The translations under genes and the position numbers were made by a program. From positions 333,913 to 397,912 of the forward strand of contig NZ_JACAIS010000002.1 in the NCBI RefSeq assembly GCF_030325625.1: 64,000 nt of DNA, given 5' to 3'. This DNA is from Sphingobacterium sp. N143. Its GTDB lineage: Bacteria; Bacteroidota; Bacteroidia; Sphingobacteriales; Sphingobacteriaceae. Shown here piece by piece: positions 8,243 through 17,448 of this stretch. Each line of letters starts with the position of its first letter. Positions within the stretch are counted from its first letter, which is position 1. Under the pieces are notes generated by a model, which had not been told where the DNA came from, searched no databases, and was given only the letters and a program-made list of their open reading frames with translations.

Positions 8243-10645
8243 TTAGTGTTTCAGATATTTTTCCAGAAACTGATCCTGCTCCCACAGCAGGTGGAAAATA
8301 TTTTCCTTAGCCACATAGCCATGGGCTTCCCGTGGTAAAATCACCATACGGACTGGAGCCCCTAAGTTTTTCAGGGCCTGAAAGTATCTTTCAGTCTGTA
8401 GGGTAAATGTCCCCGGATTATTATCTGCCCCGCCATGAACAAGCAATAAAGGTGTTTTCATCCGATCAGCACTCATAAACGGCGACATGGTCATATACAA
8501 TTTGGGATTATCCCAAAAATTGCGCTGCTCACTCTGAAAACCAAATGGTGTCAATGTACGGTTATAAGCTCCCGAGCGGGCAATCCCAGCTGCAAATAGA
8601 TTTGAATTGGACAATAAATGAGCAGTCATAAACGCTCCATAAGAATGCCCCCCCACAGCTACCCGCTTGCGGTCGATGTAGCCCAGTTGATCCACAGCAT
8701 TGATCGCCGCCTCCGCATTGGCCACCAACTGTTCAATAAACGTGTCGTTGGGCTCTTTTTTACCTTCACCAACGATTGGAAAAGCAGCATTGTCCAGTAC
8801 TGCATATCCTTTAGAAACCCAATAAATAAACGAGCCATAGTTTGGGAAAGTAAATTCTTTTGGGTTTGCAGTACTTTGGCCGGCCGTGGTTTTGTCTTTA
8901 TATTCCCTAGGATAAGCCCACATCAATAAAGGTAATTTTTCTTTTTTGTTAAAATCGTAACCTGCTGGCAAGTATAGTGTTCCTGAAAGTTCCACGCCAT
9001 CTTTACGCTTATAGTTCAAAATCTCTTTGTGAACCTTCTCTAAGGACTTGAAGGGATTTTCCAAGGCTGTCAGCGCTACCTGTTTACCAGATTTCATGTT
9101 TTTCATAAAATAATTAGGGTACACCGTGGCCGATTGAAGCGAAATGAACAATTCTCCGGTCTTGGGGTTGACCAGCTGCTCGATACGTTCTTGCATTTCG
9201 GATGCTGCTGCAGTATACAGACGTTTCTTCTTGAGCGTGCGTAAATCCAATTCCTCCACGAACGGGAATTCTCCTTCTTTCGTAAAACCTTTCCCTACAA
9301 ATAGCGTTTTATCCTTTTCTAAGAACATGGTATAAGTGCCAAAAGCATTGCGTTCTTGATACACTGTTCCAGGGTCATGATAGACATCCTGGCTGTTACG
9401 ATCATGTAACAGCCTTGCCTCTCCACTGGAAGGATTAACGACAAATGTCTTCACATTGCGTGTATTGTACCAATGTGAATTGACCAGGGCGTATTTTTCA
9501 TTCCCCCATACGACACCTGCATAACGATCCTTCATTTTAAAAATCAGTTTGCTTGGTCCTGTATAAGGATATTCCACCGTATATAACGCATCACGGAATT
9601 CTGCCGGCTGGTTTGCGTCTCCACCGTCAAGTGCCTCCACGTAGGCTAGTGTCGCCGGTTGGTCGCTTCGCCAATGCAATGAACGTTTTCCTGTCCGAGT
9701 GGATGAGAATCCTTTTGGCATCACCTCCGTCAGAGGCACCTCGTTGACCAATGCTATTTCCTTTCCTGAAAGATCATAGATATGTGTCTGTTGGGGAAAA
9801 CGTGAGGCCGGAACAATATAGGAGTAGGGTTTTGTGATCGTTGTGACCATCAAATATTCACCATTTGGTGAGCATGAAATTCCAGCGTAGATTGCTTTAT
9901 CTTTGAATTTTGTGATCGTACCATGGAGATCCACAAATTGTAGATTCGATTGTACCAACGTTTCAAAATTGGCCTCATCCTGTGGGTTTTTCAGCAGATC
10001 CTGGTATGTCCTTAATTGGGAGACTTGCCCATCGCTCGTGGAAACAACCGGTCCCGTAGGTAAATCCTTCGATGGATCCAACAGGGCAGATTTTTCCTTT
10101 GGCAAAGACGTGATCAGTAAACGCTCTGAATTGCGCAACCATTGAAAGGGAGCATCCAGTGTGGCATTTAAACTATAAGGTGTGAGCTGACGGGCAGTTC
10201 TTGTAGCAAGTTCCAGCACAAACAATGCTGTTCCGGAATCATTGGTATTTGTAAATGCCAATTGCTTATTATCAGGGGAGAATACAAAATGAGCCAGCAA
10301 GGCATCTTTTGGCATCCCCTCAAAGGAAGTATATTCAATTTCTTGACCAATTTTCTTTAACGCAATTTTATTAAAGAAGATGGTCGAACTTTCCATATTT
10401 GTGCGTGGGTTGATCCGCAGTCCGGCCAACTTCATTTCTTCCTGCCCCAGCTCGGCCAGACTCTTATAAGTCGGACGATAAGTAAACAACATCCAGGCCT
10501 TATCGCTGGAAATTTTTATTTGAGGCGGCCGAACAAAATCTGCCAGGGCCAAAATTTCTGGGTCAGGTTCCTGAAAAGTGATACGCTCCTGCGCAGATGC
10601 CTGCAATGACAACACGAACAAGAGACCATAGAATAGCTTCTTCAT
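8243..10645 (-). CDS. S9-family serine peptidase (prolyl oligopeptidase fold, glutamyl-endopeptidase-like)
   Basis: An 800-aa exported peptidase. I start at 10645 (MKKLFYGLLFVLSLQASAQ, a signal peptide) rather than the longer frame at 10702. The N-terminal two thirds is a beta-propeller-like region. The C-terminal alpha/beta-hydrolase domain carries GGHSYGAF (nucleophile S668), HGGADNNPG (D741) and REAHGY (H775), a full catalytic triad. The WAYPREYKDK and AFPIVGEG segments resemble the S9D glutamyl endopeptidase subgroup more than true prolyl oligopeptidase; this is from memory, not a search. Likely periplasmic and used in peptide turnover. It is transcribed alone, with a terminator after it. 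Confidence 0.92.
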   Translation of the reverse strand: MKKLFYGLLFVLSLQASAQERITFQEPDPEILALADFVRPPQIKISSDKAWMLFTYRPTYKSLAELGQEEMKLAGLRINPRTNMESSTIFFNKIALKKIGQEIEYTSFEGMPKDALLAHFVFSPDNKQLAFTNTNDSGTALFVLELATRTARQLTPYSLNATLDAPFQWLRNSERLLITSLPKEKSALLDPSKDLPTGPVVSTSDGQVSQLRTYQDLLKNPQDEANFETLVQSNLQFVDLHGTITKFKDKAIYAGISCSPNGEYLMVTTITKPYSYIVPASRFPQQTHIYDLSGKEIALVNEVPLTEVMPKGFSSTRTGKRSLHWRSDQPATLAYVEALDGGDANQPAEFRDALYTVEYPYTGPSKLIFKMKDRYAGVVWGNEKYALVNSHWYNTRNVKTFVVNPSSGEARLLHDRNSQDVYHDPGTVYQERNAFGTYTMFLEKDKTLFVGKGFTKEGEFPFVEELDLRTLKKKRLYTAAASEMQERIEQLVNPKTGELFISLQSATVYPNYFMKNMKSGKQVALTALENPFKSLEKVHKEILNYKRKDGVELSGTLYLPAGYDFNKKEKLPLLMWAYPREYKDKTTAGQSTANPKEFTFPNYGSFIYWVSKGYAVLDNAAFPIVGEGKKEPNDTFIEQLVANAEAAINAVDQLGYIDRKRVAVGGHSYGAFMTAHLLSNSNLFAAGIARSGAYNRTLTPFGFQSEQRNFWDNPKLYMTMSPFMSADRMKTPLLLVHGGADNNPGTFTLQTERYFQALKNLGAPVRMVILPREAHGYVAKENIFHLLWEQDQFLEKYLKH

Positions 10646-11003
10646 AAATTTATTTTGCGAATTAGGGCAATAAAAAGTAATAAAATTATGAAAAAAAAAC
10701 AAGTATTGTAGTTATTTTATGACACAAAAATTAAACTAAAATTCTTTCGTAAAAAACAAGTAAAATTTCATAATTTAAAGTTATCCACATTTATACAAAC
10801 CTAATAGTCAACTACTTAAATACACTAATTAGCAGTAAACAGGTCCTGTGACAAACTTTTACCCAAAATGTGGAAAAGTCGAATTACCGCTTCGCAGGAA
10901 AATATAGGATATTTGTTAAGCTAATGGAAGAAATTGGCAATTCAACGAAGTAACGACCTCTCTTTTTTCTATGAAGAGCGGATAACAAAATAAACATATC
11001 GAC
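10646..11003. promoter_or_regulatory. 358-base intergenic region with two DnaA-box-like sites upstream of nrdHIEF
   Basis: This region separates the divergent S9 peptidase and nrd operons and has no credible ORF. It holds TTATCCACA on the plus strand (10781-10789), a perfect consensus DnaA box, and TTTTCCACA on the minus strand (10869-10877), which fits TTWTNCACA. A CTCTT/AAGAG hairpin lies just upstream of nrdH (10960-10978). I found no convincing NrdR box and no perfect TAnnTTTG element; GATATTTG (10908-10915) has one mismatch. In E. coli DnaA boxes control nrdAB, so a similar link is possible here, but this is inference. Confidence 0.4.
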
Positions 11004-11237
11004 ATGGCAAGAATTATCAAATTTGAGAAAAATGATTGTGCTCCTTGTGCACAAGTATCGGCTTATTTGGATCAAAAAGGTATCCAATATGAAACGGTTA
11101 ATCCTTTTGATGAACCTGACTTGGCCGCAAAATTTAAAATCCGTACGGTTCCAACAGTTATCGTATTGGAAGACGAAGAAATTCAGCACCGTATCATTGG
11201 CTTTAAACCAGAAGAATTGGCTGCCATTGCACTTTAA
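11004..11237 (+). CDS. nrdH: NrdH-type glutaredoxin-like redoxin
   Basis: A 77-aa thioredoxin-fold protein that passes electrons to the class Ib ribonucleotide reductase. The redox motif is CAPC (C12, C15) after FEKND, with cis-proline in RTVPTVIV and the C-terminal IIGFKPEEL typical of NrdH. The CAPC sequence differs from the classical NrdH CVQC or CMQC and looks more thioredoxin-like. It is the first gene of nrdH-nrdI-nrdE-nrdF, the usual class Ib order, with 35 bases before nrdI. Confidence 0.85.
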   Translation: MARIIKFEKNDCAPCAQVSAYLDQKGIQYETVNPFDEPDLAAKFKIRTVPTVIVLEDEEIQHRIIGFKPEELAAIAL

Positions 11238-11272
11238 TAAATCGAGGGTATCATGACCATAAAAATAGCACT

Positions 11273-11680
11273 ATGATACACATTTATTACGATTCCAGAA
11301 CAGGTAATGTACAACGTTTTATGGATAAAGTAGCACAGATCACGGGCTGGCAAGTTCATAAAATTACCGCAGACCTTCAGGTCGAACATCCAGGGCATTT
11401 GGTCACTTTTACGACTAATTTTGGGCAGGTACCTGAAAACACGAAAGAATTCATGAAACGAGAAGCAAAAAACATGTATTCGGTAACCTCCAGTGGCAAT
11501 CGCAACTGGGGACCAAATTTTGGTTTAGCCGCTGATCGTATTTCACAGGATTTTGATATTCCTTTGGCGTTTAAATTTGAATTGTCAGGGACAATGGAAG
11601 ACATTAATCAATTTATTGACATCTTAAAGAACTTTTGCGATGGTAGCAAACGAAGTAGCAAAAAACTGGATATTGCTTAA
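11273..11680 (+). CDS. nrdI: Flavodoxin-like NrdI, class Ib RNR activator
   Basis: NrdI (135 aa) is an FMN protein that supplies the oxidant used to build the dimanganese-tyrosyl radical cofactor of NrdF. The N-terminal IYYDSRTGNVQRFMDKV is the FMN-phosphate loop, and FTTNFGQVPENTKEF plus GNRNWGPNFGLAADRI are the typical flavin-contacting loops. Length is normal. The nrdE start chosen here is 10 bases after its stop. Its presence suggests NrdF uses manganese when iron is scarce. Confidence 0.92.
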   Translation: MIHIYYDSRTGNVQRFMDKVAQITGWQVHKITADLQVEHPGHLVTFTTNFGQVPENTKEFMKREAKNMYSVTSSGNRNWGPNFGLAADRISQDFDIPLAFKFELSGTMEDINQFIDILKNFCDGSKRSSKKLDIA

Positions 11681-11690
11681 TAATGAAATC

Positions 11691-13745
11691 ATGATTAAGC
11701 ATGATGACGAGTTCAGCTTACATAAAGACAAAGAAGCTGTTCGCGCCTATTTCCTGGAATATGTAAACAAGAACACGGTGTTCTTTTATACATTAAAGGA
11801 AAAAATCGACTATTTGATAGAGAACAATTATTATATCGATTTTTATCAATGGTTTACATTTGAAGAAATGGAAGAAGTATTCAATTATGTATACGCTAAA
11901 AAATTCCGTTTCGAATCCTTCATGGCGGCATTTAAATTTTTCCAGAGCTATGCATTGCGTGACGATTCTGGTGAAAAATTCCTGGAGCGCTATGAAGACC
12001 GTGTCGTGGCTGTATCCTTATTCTTAGCCAGAGAAGAAGGTGTACAAAAAGCCATTGAATATGCAGAAATCATGATCAATCAAGAATATCAGCCAGCGAC
12101 CCCAACATTTTTGAATGCGGGTAAAAAGCGTTCCGGCGAATTGGTATCTTGTTTCTTGGATGAAATCGGTGATAACCTGAATGGTATCGGTTATGCCGTG
12201 GATTCAGCGATGAAATTATCCTCTATCGGAGGTGGGGTTTCTTTCAATATATCCAAAATCCGTGCACGTGGTGAAGCCATCAAAGGTGTTGAAGGCCGCG
12301 CTGGAGGGGTCCTGCCGATCATGAAGATCATGGAAGATACATTCTCTTATGCCAATCAGCTGGGACAGCGTCCAGGAGCCGGTGCGGTATACTTAAACAT
12401 ATTCCACTCTGATATCGAAGAGTTTTTGGACTGTAAGAAAATCAATGTCGACGAAAAAGTACGTATCAAATCTTTATCTATCGGTATCATCGTTCCAGAC
12501 AAATTCATGGAGCTGGCCGAAAAAGATGAACCTTGTTACCTCATCTATCCGCACACGGTTATGCAAGAGTATGGTCAATATCTGGATGAAATGGATATGG
12601 ACAAGATGTACGACGAATTGATCACCAATCCAAACGTGAAAAAGAAAAAAATCAATGCACGTCACCTATTGGTTAAAATCGCTCAGACACAAAAAGAATC
12701 AGGCTACCCATATATCTTCTTTAAAGAGAATACCAACCGTGTACATGCCCTGAATGGAATCGGTCAAGTGAAATTCTCTAACTTATGTACGGAGATCATG
12801 CAGGTTTCACAAGTATCAGATATTGAGATCTACGGCAAGCAAGACAGCATCCGTTACGGTATCTCCTGTAATCTGGGGTCATTAAACATTGCAACTGTGA
12901 TGGACAATAAGCGTATTAAAGAAACGGTGAAAACAGCCATGCGCGCTTTAACAGTTGTTACAGACGTAACCAATATCGATATGGTGCCTTCCATTGCCAA
13001 AGCAAACCGGGAGTTGCATTCCGTAGGGCTTGGTGCGATGAACTTACATGGGTACCTCGCAAAAAGCTTTATCATGTATGAATCAAATGAAGCATTGGAT
13101 TTTGCCAATACCTTCTTCATGATGATGAACTATTATTCTTTGGAAGCATCCATGGAAATTGCCAAGGAACGTGGAAAAACATTTGTCGGATTTGAAAAAT
13201 CAGCATATGCAGATGGTACCTATTTCAATAATTATGTAAACCGCGACTATATTCCAAAAACAGATAAAGTCAAGGAACTGTTCGAAGGTATACATATCCC
13301 AACGGTAGAAGATTGGTTGGAATTAAAAGCTAAAATTAAAGAACACGGTATTTACCATGCGTACCGTTTGGCTATTGCTCCAAATCAGTCAACTTCTTAT
13401 ATCATGAATGCAACAGCATCCGTGATGCCAATCGTCGATATTATCGAAGTTCGTGAATATGGAGACAGCACGACCTATTATCCAATGCCATACCTGACAA
13501 ACGATAATTATTTCTATTTCAAATCAGCATATGATATGGATCAGTTTAAAGTACTGAAACTGATCTCCGTGATCCAACGCCATATCGATCAGGGGGTATC
13601 CACAATCCTGCATACCAACTCGAAAGACTCGACAAGAGATCTGTCTAGATATTACATCTATGGCCATAAACTGGGGTTAAAATCCCTTTATTATACACGG
13701 ACAAGAAAATCGACCATCGATGAATGTGTCTCTTGTTCAGCTTAA
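11691..13745 (+). CDS. nrdE: Class Ib ribonucleotide reductase alpha subunit
   Basis: NrdE reduces ribonucleoside diphosphates to deoxyribonucleotides. I use ATG 11691 (684 aa), which follows the nrdI stop; the longer frame from 11640 overlaps nrdI and adds 17 unlikely residues. Catalytic features: redox Cys in GELVSCFLDE (C154), radical Cys in FSNLCTEI, its partner in GISCNLGSLN, and the C-terminal CVSC pair that relays electrons from NrdH. The short N-terminus without an obvious full ATP-cone fits class Ib. An 11-base-arm hairpin separates it from nrdF. Confidence 0.95.
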   Translation: MIKHDDEFSLHKDKEAVRAYFLEYVNKNTVFFYTLKEKIDYLIENNYYIDFYQWFTFEEMEEVFNYVYAKKFRFESFMAAFKFFQSYALRDDSGEKFLERYEDRVVAVSLFLAREEGVQKAIEYAEIMINQEYQPATPTFLNAGKKRSGELVSCFLDEIGDNLNGIGYAVDSAMKLSSIGGGVSFNISKIRARGEAIKGVEGRAGGVLPIMKIMEDTFSYANQLGQRPGAGAVYLNIFHSDIEEFLDCKKINVDEKVRIKSLSIGIIVPDKFMELAEKDEPCYLIYPHTVMQEYGQYLDEMDMDKMYDELITNPNVKKKKINARHLLVKIAQTQKESGYPYIFFKENTNRVHALNGIGQVKFSNLCTEIMQVSQVSDIEIYGKQDSIRYGISCNLGSLNIATVMDNKRIKETVKTAMRALTVVTDVTNIDMVPSIAKANRELHSVGLGAMNLHGYLAKSFIMYESNEALDFANTFFMMMNYYSLEASMEIAKERGKTFVGFEKSAYADGTYFNNYVNRDYIPKTDKVKELFEGIHIPTVEDWLELKAKIKEHGIYHAYRLAIAPNQSTSYIMNATASVMPIVDIIEVREYGDSTTYYPMPYLTNDNYFYFKSAYDMDQFKVLKLISVIQRHIDQGVSTILHTNSKDSTRDLSRYYIYGHKLGLKSLYYTRTRKSTIDECVSCSA

Positions 13746-13785
13746 TCTTGAGATTTTAGTATTTGGATATATAATGTGAAGAGGT

Positions 13786-13816
13786 CAAAAGTTGTCTAAG
13801 TTATTGACAACTTTTG
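13786..13816. promoter_or_regulatory. Hairpin or operator-like inverted repeat between nrdE and nrdF
   Basis: CAAAAGTTGTC (13786-13796) faces GACAACTTTTG (13806-13816) across a 9-base spacer, a perfect 11-base match. There is only a weak T-tract. It may be an attenuating hairpin, an mRNA-stability element that sets the nrdE to nrdF ratio, or an operator for an internal promoter. The sequence alone cannot decide. Confidence 0.5.
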
Positions 13817-13879
13817 GCTTAATTTACACATCAGCCGTCTAAATACATGATATTAAATGCCTAATACTTTAAACTAAAA

Positions 13880-14866
13880 ATGAGTAAAACATATAAAGCT
13901 GTCAATTGGAATACGCCCGAGAACGATTATGTATTGATGTTCTGGGAACAAAATATCCGTCAGTTCTGGATCGATACCGAGTACATTCCCTCGAAAGATA
14001 TCGATAGCTGGAAACGCATCAGTCCAGAAATGAAAGAAGCCTACAAAAAGGCTTTAGGAGGGCTAACCCTACTGGATACCCTGCAGAGTCATACGGGTAT
14101 GCCAAAAATCATCGACCATATCGACACTTTACAGAACAAAGCTGTTTTGTCCTATATGTGTATGATGGAAGCCATCCATGCTAAATCGTATTCCACTATT
14201 TTCACAACCGTTTCAACGACAGCTGAAATCAATGAAATCTTTGAATGGGTCCAACAAAATAAATATTTGCAATATAAAGCCCAGATGATTGATGGTTATT
14301 ACCGTGCCATTGATAAGGAAGATGCCTCAGACGAGGAGATCTACATGGCTATGGCTGCGTCCGTATTATTAGAGTCCTTCTTGTTTTACTCTGGTTTCTT
14401 TTTGCCGTTATGGTTATGTGGGCAAGGAGAAATGGTAGCTTCTGCAGATATCATCAAAAAAATCATCGCTGACGAGTCCATTCACGGCGTATTCGTAGGG
14501 TTGATGGCACAGGATCAATTCAAAACATTGAAAAATCAAGACCAGGTAAAAGCTCGTTTTTTAGCCCTGCTTTATAACCTGTATGAGAATGAACTCAAAT
14601 ATACCGAAGAGATTTATACAGAAGTCGGTCTTACAGCCGAAGTCAAAGAATATGTACGTTACAATGCCAATAAGGCATTGATGAACTTGGGCTTTGACCC
14701 GATCTTTGAGGTTAAACAAGTCAATCCAATCGTCTTGAACGGTTTGAATACAGAAACAACGCAACACGATTTCTTCTCCAAGAAATCGACGAACTACGAA
14801 AAAGCAACCGAAATCGTTCATTTAAAAGATGATGACTTCAAAATGGATGTTGTCGTAGATATATAA
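13880..14866 (+). CDS. nrdF: Class Ib ribonucleotide reductase beta subunit
   Basis: NrdF (328 aa) carries the dimetal-tyrosyl radical that starts catalysis in NrdE. All expected ligands can be placed: D66 in LLDTLQS, E97 and H100 in MEAIHAKSY, radical tyrosine Y104, E165 in LLESFLFY, and E199 with H202 in IADESIH. Length fits class Ib. It follows nrdE by 134 bases containing an inverted repeat and is closed by a 26-base-arm bidirectional terminator. With NrdI next door a dimanganese cofactor is likely. Confidence 0.96.
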   Translation: MSKTYKAVNWNTPENDYVLMFWEQNIRQFWIDTEYIPSKDIDSWKRISPEMKEAYKKALGGLTLLDTLQSHTGMPKIIDHIDTLQNKAVLSYMCMMEAIHAKSYSTIFTTVSTTAEINEIFEWVQQNKYLQYKAQMIDGYYRAIDKEDASDEEIYMAMAASVLLESFLFYSGFFLPLWLCGQGEMVASADIIKKIIADESIHGVFVGLMAQDQFKTLKNQDQVKARFLALLYNLYENELKYTEEIYTEVGLTAEVKEYVRYNANKALMNLGFDPIFEVKQVNPIVLNGLNTETTQHDFFSKKSTNYEKATEIVHLKDDDFKMDVVVDI

Positions 14867-14872
14867 TCGTTG

Positions 14873-14933
14873 CATTCTATAGAAAATAAAAAGCCCTAAG
14901 ATCTATCTAGGGCTTTTTATTTTCTATAGAATG
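14873..14933. terminator. Bidirectional terminator between nrdF and the phosphodiesterase gene
   Basis: A perfect inverted repeat of about 26 bases per arm (core AAAAAGCCCTA / TAGGGCTTTTT) with A-rich left and T-rich right flanks. It lies between two convergent genes and should stop transcription from both sides. Confidence 0.95.
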
Positions 14934-14939
14934 ATATTT

Positions 14940-15833
14940 TTATTGTTGGAATGCTTTGATAGCCTGTCCACGCCAAGCTGCATCAAGCGGAGCCCGAAGC
15001 AACCAAGTCAATGTAGGAGCTATATCATAAATCATCACTGTTCCTTTTATTTCCTTACTTTTTGGTACCCCCGGGCCTGTCATCACCCACGGGATCTCCA
15101 CTTCAGCCAATGATTTTCCACCATGCCCTTTTCCTGTTCCACCATGATCTGCAGCCACCACAAAGATGGTTTCTTTGGCAATACCGGCATCTTCCACAGC
15201 CTGCTTTAATTTGCCGATACGCTCATCCACATGCTTTAACTCCGCATAATATTCAGGCGTATTATGTCCAATATTGTGCCCTACTCCATCAGGTTGGTCA
15301 AAATGAACAAAAGTGATCGTCGGTTTATCCTTCTTGATAATGTCCACGGCCGTATTCAAGGTTGCTTCCTCATCATCTTTTGTTCCAACAACCGTCTGTA
15401 CGACTTTGCGGTCGATCAGGTAACCAATACCTTCCCAACTATGGACAACGGCAAATTTTGCTTTTGGATCTTTGGCTGCCACCGCATTAAACAGCGAGGG
15501 GAACATGCCATTCTGAGTTTGTACCGTAGAGGGAATCTCAGGTGTCTTACTGTCCCATTCCGTATAACCATGTGCAGTCGGTCCTGCTCCCATCAGCATT
15601 GAAGCCCAGTTCACCGCACTTGACGAAGGTAAAACGGTACGCACATGCGTGCTGTAAGTCCCTTCAGCCATCATCTTTTTGAGATTAGGCATATCCGCTT
15701 TGAGTAAAGCATAAGCCCCAAAGCCATCAAACCCGACCAAAACAATATGCTTGACCTTTTTACTCTGTGCCAGTACACTGCAGGTAGATAGTCCAATAAA
15801 AATAAACGGCAATAACAGATTCTTAATTTTCAT
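14940..15833 (-). CDS. Alkaline phosphatase superfamily phosphodiesterase-like protein
   Basis: A 297-aa exported protein of the alkaline phosphatase superfamily, near the type I phosphodiesterase/nucleotide pyrophosphatase group. Start at 15833 gives a signal peptide (MKIKNLLLPFIFIGL...VLAQ); the frame to 15911 adds 26 residues without signal character. Metal and catalytic motifs: VGFDGFGAY, the nucleophile region LPSSSAVNWASML, HFDQPDGVGH and AADHGGTGKGHGG. It lies at the 3' end of the GH76/SusCD locus, same strand, 283 bases after GH76. A role in removing phosphodiester decorations from mannan is possible but only inferred from context; a general phosphatase is equally possible. Confidence 0.82.
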   Translation of the reverse strand: MKIKNLLLPFIFIGLSTCSVLAQSKKVKHIVLVGFDGFGAYALLKADMPNLKKMMAEGTYSTHVRTVLPSSSAVNWASMLMGAGPTAHGYTEWDSKTPEIPSTVQTQNGMFPSLFNAVAAKDPKAKFAVVHSWEGIGYLIDRKVVQTVVGTKDDEEATLNTAVDIIKKDKPTITFVHFDQPDGVGHNIGHNTPEYYAELKHVDERIGKLKQAVEDAGIAKETIFVVAADHGGTGKGHGGKSLAEVEIPWVMTGPGVPKSKEIKGTVMIYDIAPTLTWLLRAPLDAAWRGQAIKAFQQ

Positions 15834-16116
15834 AATAAACTTAGATTGGTATTTAACAAAAAAACTGTCAATATCTCCCATAGGATTTCTAACTCCACGC
15901 CCTTGTGGCAATGTTCACAAATAAGCAACAGCCCCCCTTTCAGCTCGAGGCCTCCGCTCCCATCGAAAGAATAAAGCTAGCCTACCTGTTATTATTGACA
16001 ATTTGATATACCTCAAAAGTAAAAACTTTATTGTTTTATTATGTTAAGTAAACATTATTTAATGTATCTAACCAATATGTTACATGTACCGGCATAGGGG
16101 CCATATTGTCCACCTA

Positions 16117-17286
16117 TCAGCGTCCTAATTTTGCTAAACGGGCATACATTTCGACAAAGGCACATTGGTCCAACAGCCATTTCGATTTATTTCTTTCCTT
16201 CAATGTCCAATCCGCGGTAAACAGGCCTTCCTCACCGCGCATATTTTCCCAGGCAAAATCTAAGTTTTTGGTAAAAATATCGATATACATCCTATTGCCA
16301 TCCAGCTTTGCCAATTCAATATATCCCCGCAGCATCACAGCATGAAACCATAGGTTGCTGTTTTTCAACCGGGGATAGTCCTGATCTTCAGTTTTTTCAA
16401 AAAAGTATACCAAGCAAGCTTCGGCAAGTTCCTGTGCTTCCTGCAGATATTTTTTCTCTCCAGAAAGCTTATACAACAAAGCTGCTGCCTGCAACATTTG
16501 TCCAGCGTTATACGAAAATTTCGTCCGGTCAACCTTGCCATTCAGATGGATATTATCCCAGTACAACTTGTCTGCTGGATCCTGTAGGTGTTCTTTTGTC
16601 CATTCATAAAGACGTCTTCCTTCCGTCAGGTATTGCTTTTCTTTGGTCGCTTCAAAGAGCTTGAGCGCAAATACACTGGCCGGGGCATTTGAGCATGTAT
16701 TTTTGGATTCTTTCTTTTGTTCGCACCAATAAATACCGCCACCAAGCTGATCATCTTCGCCACTCTTGACAAAATCCCAGATTTCTTTGGCCGATTGCAG
16801 ATAGCCGGTTTTGCGTGTATGTATATAGCTATCTGTGAAATCAATCCCCAGCCAGATATTATCGTCATAAAAGCGGTCCGATGCTGCTGCTGTATTCAGA
16901 TAGGAAGCATATCCTGTTGGATTGCGCTTGACATCGCGGTATTCACGAAGTCCCGGCAACACTTTTTCATCAAGCACTTTTTGATATGTATTTTTCACTT
17001 CGGGCAACTCCAACAGGGCATTTACTGCCGAAAAACTTCCTGAAAAAGGCCACAGATAAGCATACTTTTTTTGCTGGGCAGCCTGCTGATTATTATTCAG
17101 GTAATCCGCTTTAAAATTGTTGTCAAATGGGTATTTCTCAGCTAAAAGTTGGTTTTCGGTATTTCCGAATTTTTGGTAAATACGGTCCAGTGTCTGAACA
17201 GCATGGGACTGAAAATTATTTTTCTGCGCAAAGCTTGCACACAGACAAATTAAATTCAAAAGCAATGTCGTAAAATATCTTTTCAT
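16117..17286 (-). CDS. Glycoside hydrolase family 76 (predicted endo-alpha-1,6-mannanase)
   Basis: A 389-aa exported enzyme (signal peptide ending CASFAQ). The GH76 hallmark is the adjacent Asp pair in FYDDNIWLGIDF (D141, D142), flanked by YLWPFSGSFSAVNALLE and the helical repeats DRTKFSYNAGQMLQAAALLY and NLWFHAVMLRGYIEL. GH76 enzymes cut the alpha-1,6-mannose backbone of fungal and some bacterial mannans. It follows two SusC/SusD pairs on the same strand, so this is a probable mannan-use locus. It has no lipobox that I can see, so it is likely periplasmic. Confidence 0.88.
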   Translation of the reverse strand: MKRYFTTLLLNLICLCASFAQKNNFQSHAVQTLDRIYQKFGNTENQLLAEKYPFDNNFKADYLNNNQQAAQQKKYAYLWPFSGSFSAVNALLELPEVKNTYQKVLDEKVLPGLREYRDVKRNPTGYASYLNTAAASDRFYDDNIWLGIDFTDSYIHTRKTGYLQSAKEIWDFVKSGEDDQLGGGIYWCEQKKESKNTCSNAPASVFALKLFEATKEKQYLTEGRRLYEWTKEHLQDPADKLYWDNIHLNGKVDRTKFSYNAGQMLQAAALLYKLSGEKKYLQEAQELAEACLVYFFEKTEDQDYPRLKNSNLWFHAVMLRGYIELAKLDGNRMYIDIFTKNLDFAWENMRGEEGLFTADWTLKERNKSKWLLDQCAFVEMYARLAKLGR

Positions 17287-17409
17287 TCTTTGTTGTTTTA
17301 TTCATTTCTAACTCACCATGGTAGGCGTGTATGCTCCTTCAACGGTCAATGGCTGATGAACCCCGAAGAATAACATTGTTTTATATCCATATCATACACC
17401 CACTTACAA

Positions 17410-17445
17410 AAAAGAATACGGGGGCCTAGGCTCCCGTATTCTTTT
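17410..17445 (-). terminator. Terminator after the first SusD gene
   Basis: AAAAGAATACGGG (17410-17422) pairs perfectly with CCCGTATTCTTTT (17433-17445). It lies just past the SusD stop (17449-17451), so GH76 is probably transcribed from its own signals in the 160-base gap or by read-through. Confidence 0.9.
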
Positions 17446-17448
17446 GGA

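Noticed and set aside
11640..11690. Longer nrdE start overlapping nrdI
   Set aside because: The extra 17 residues are not nrdE-like and overlap the nrdI coding end; ATG 11691 follows the nrdI stop and gives the usual N-terminus.
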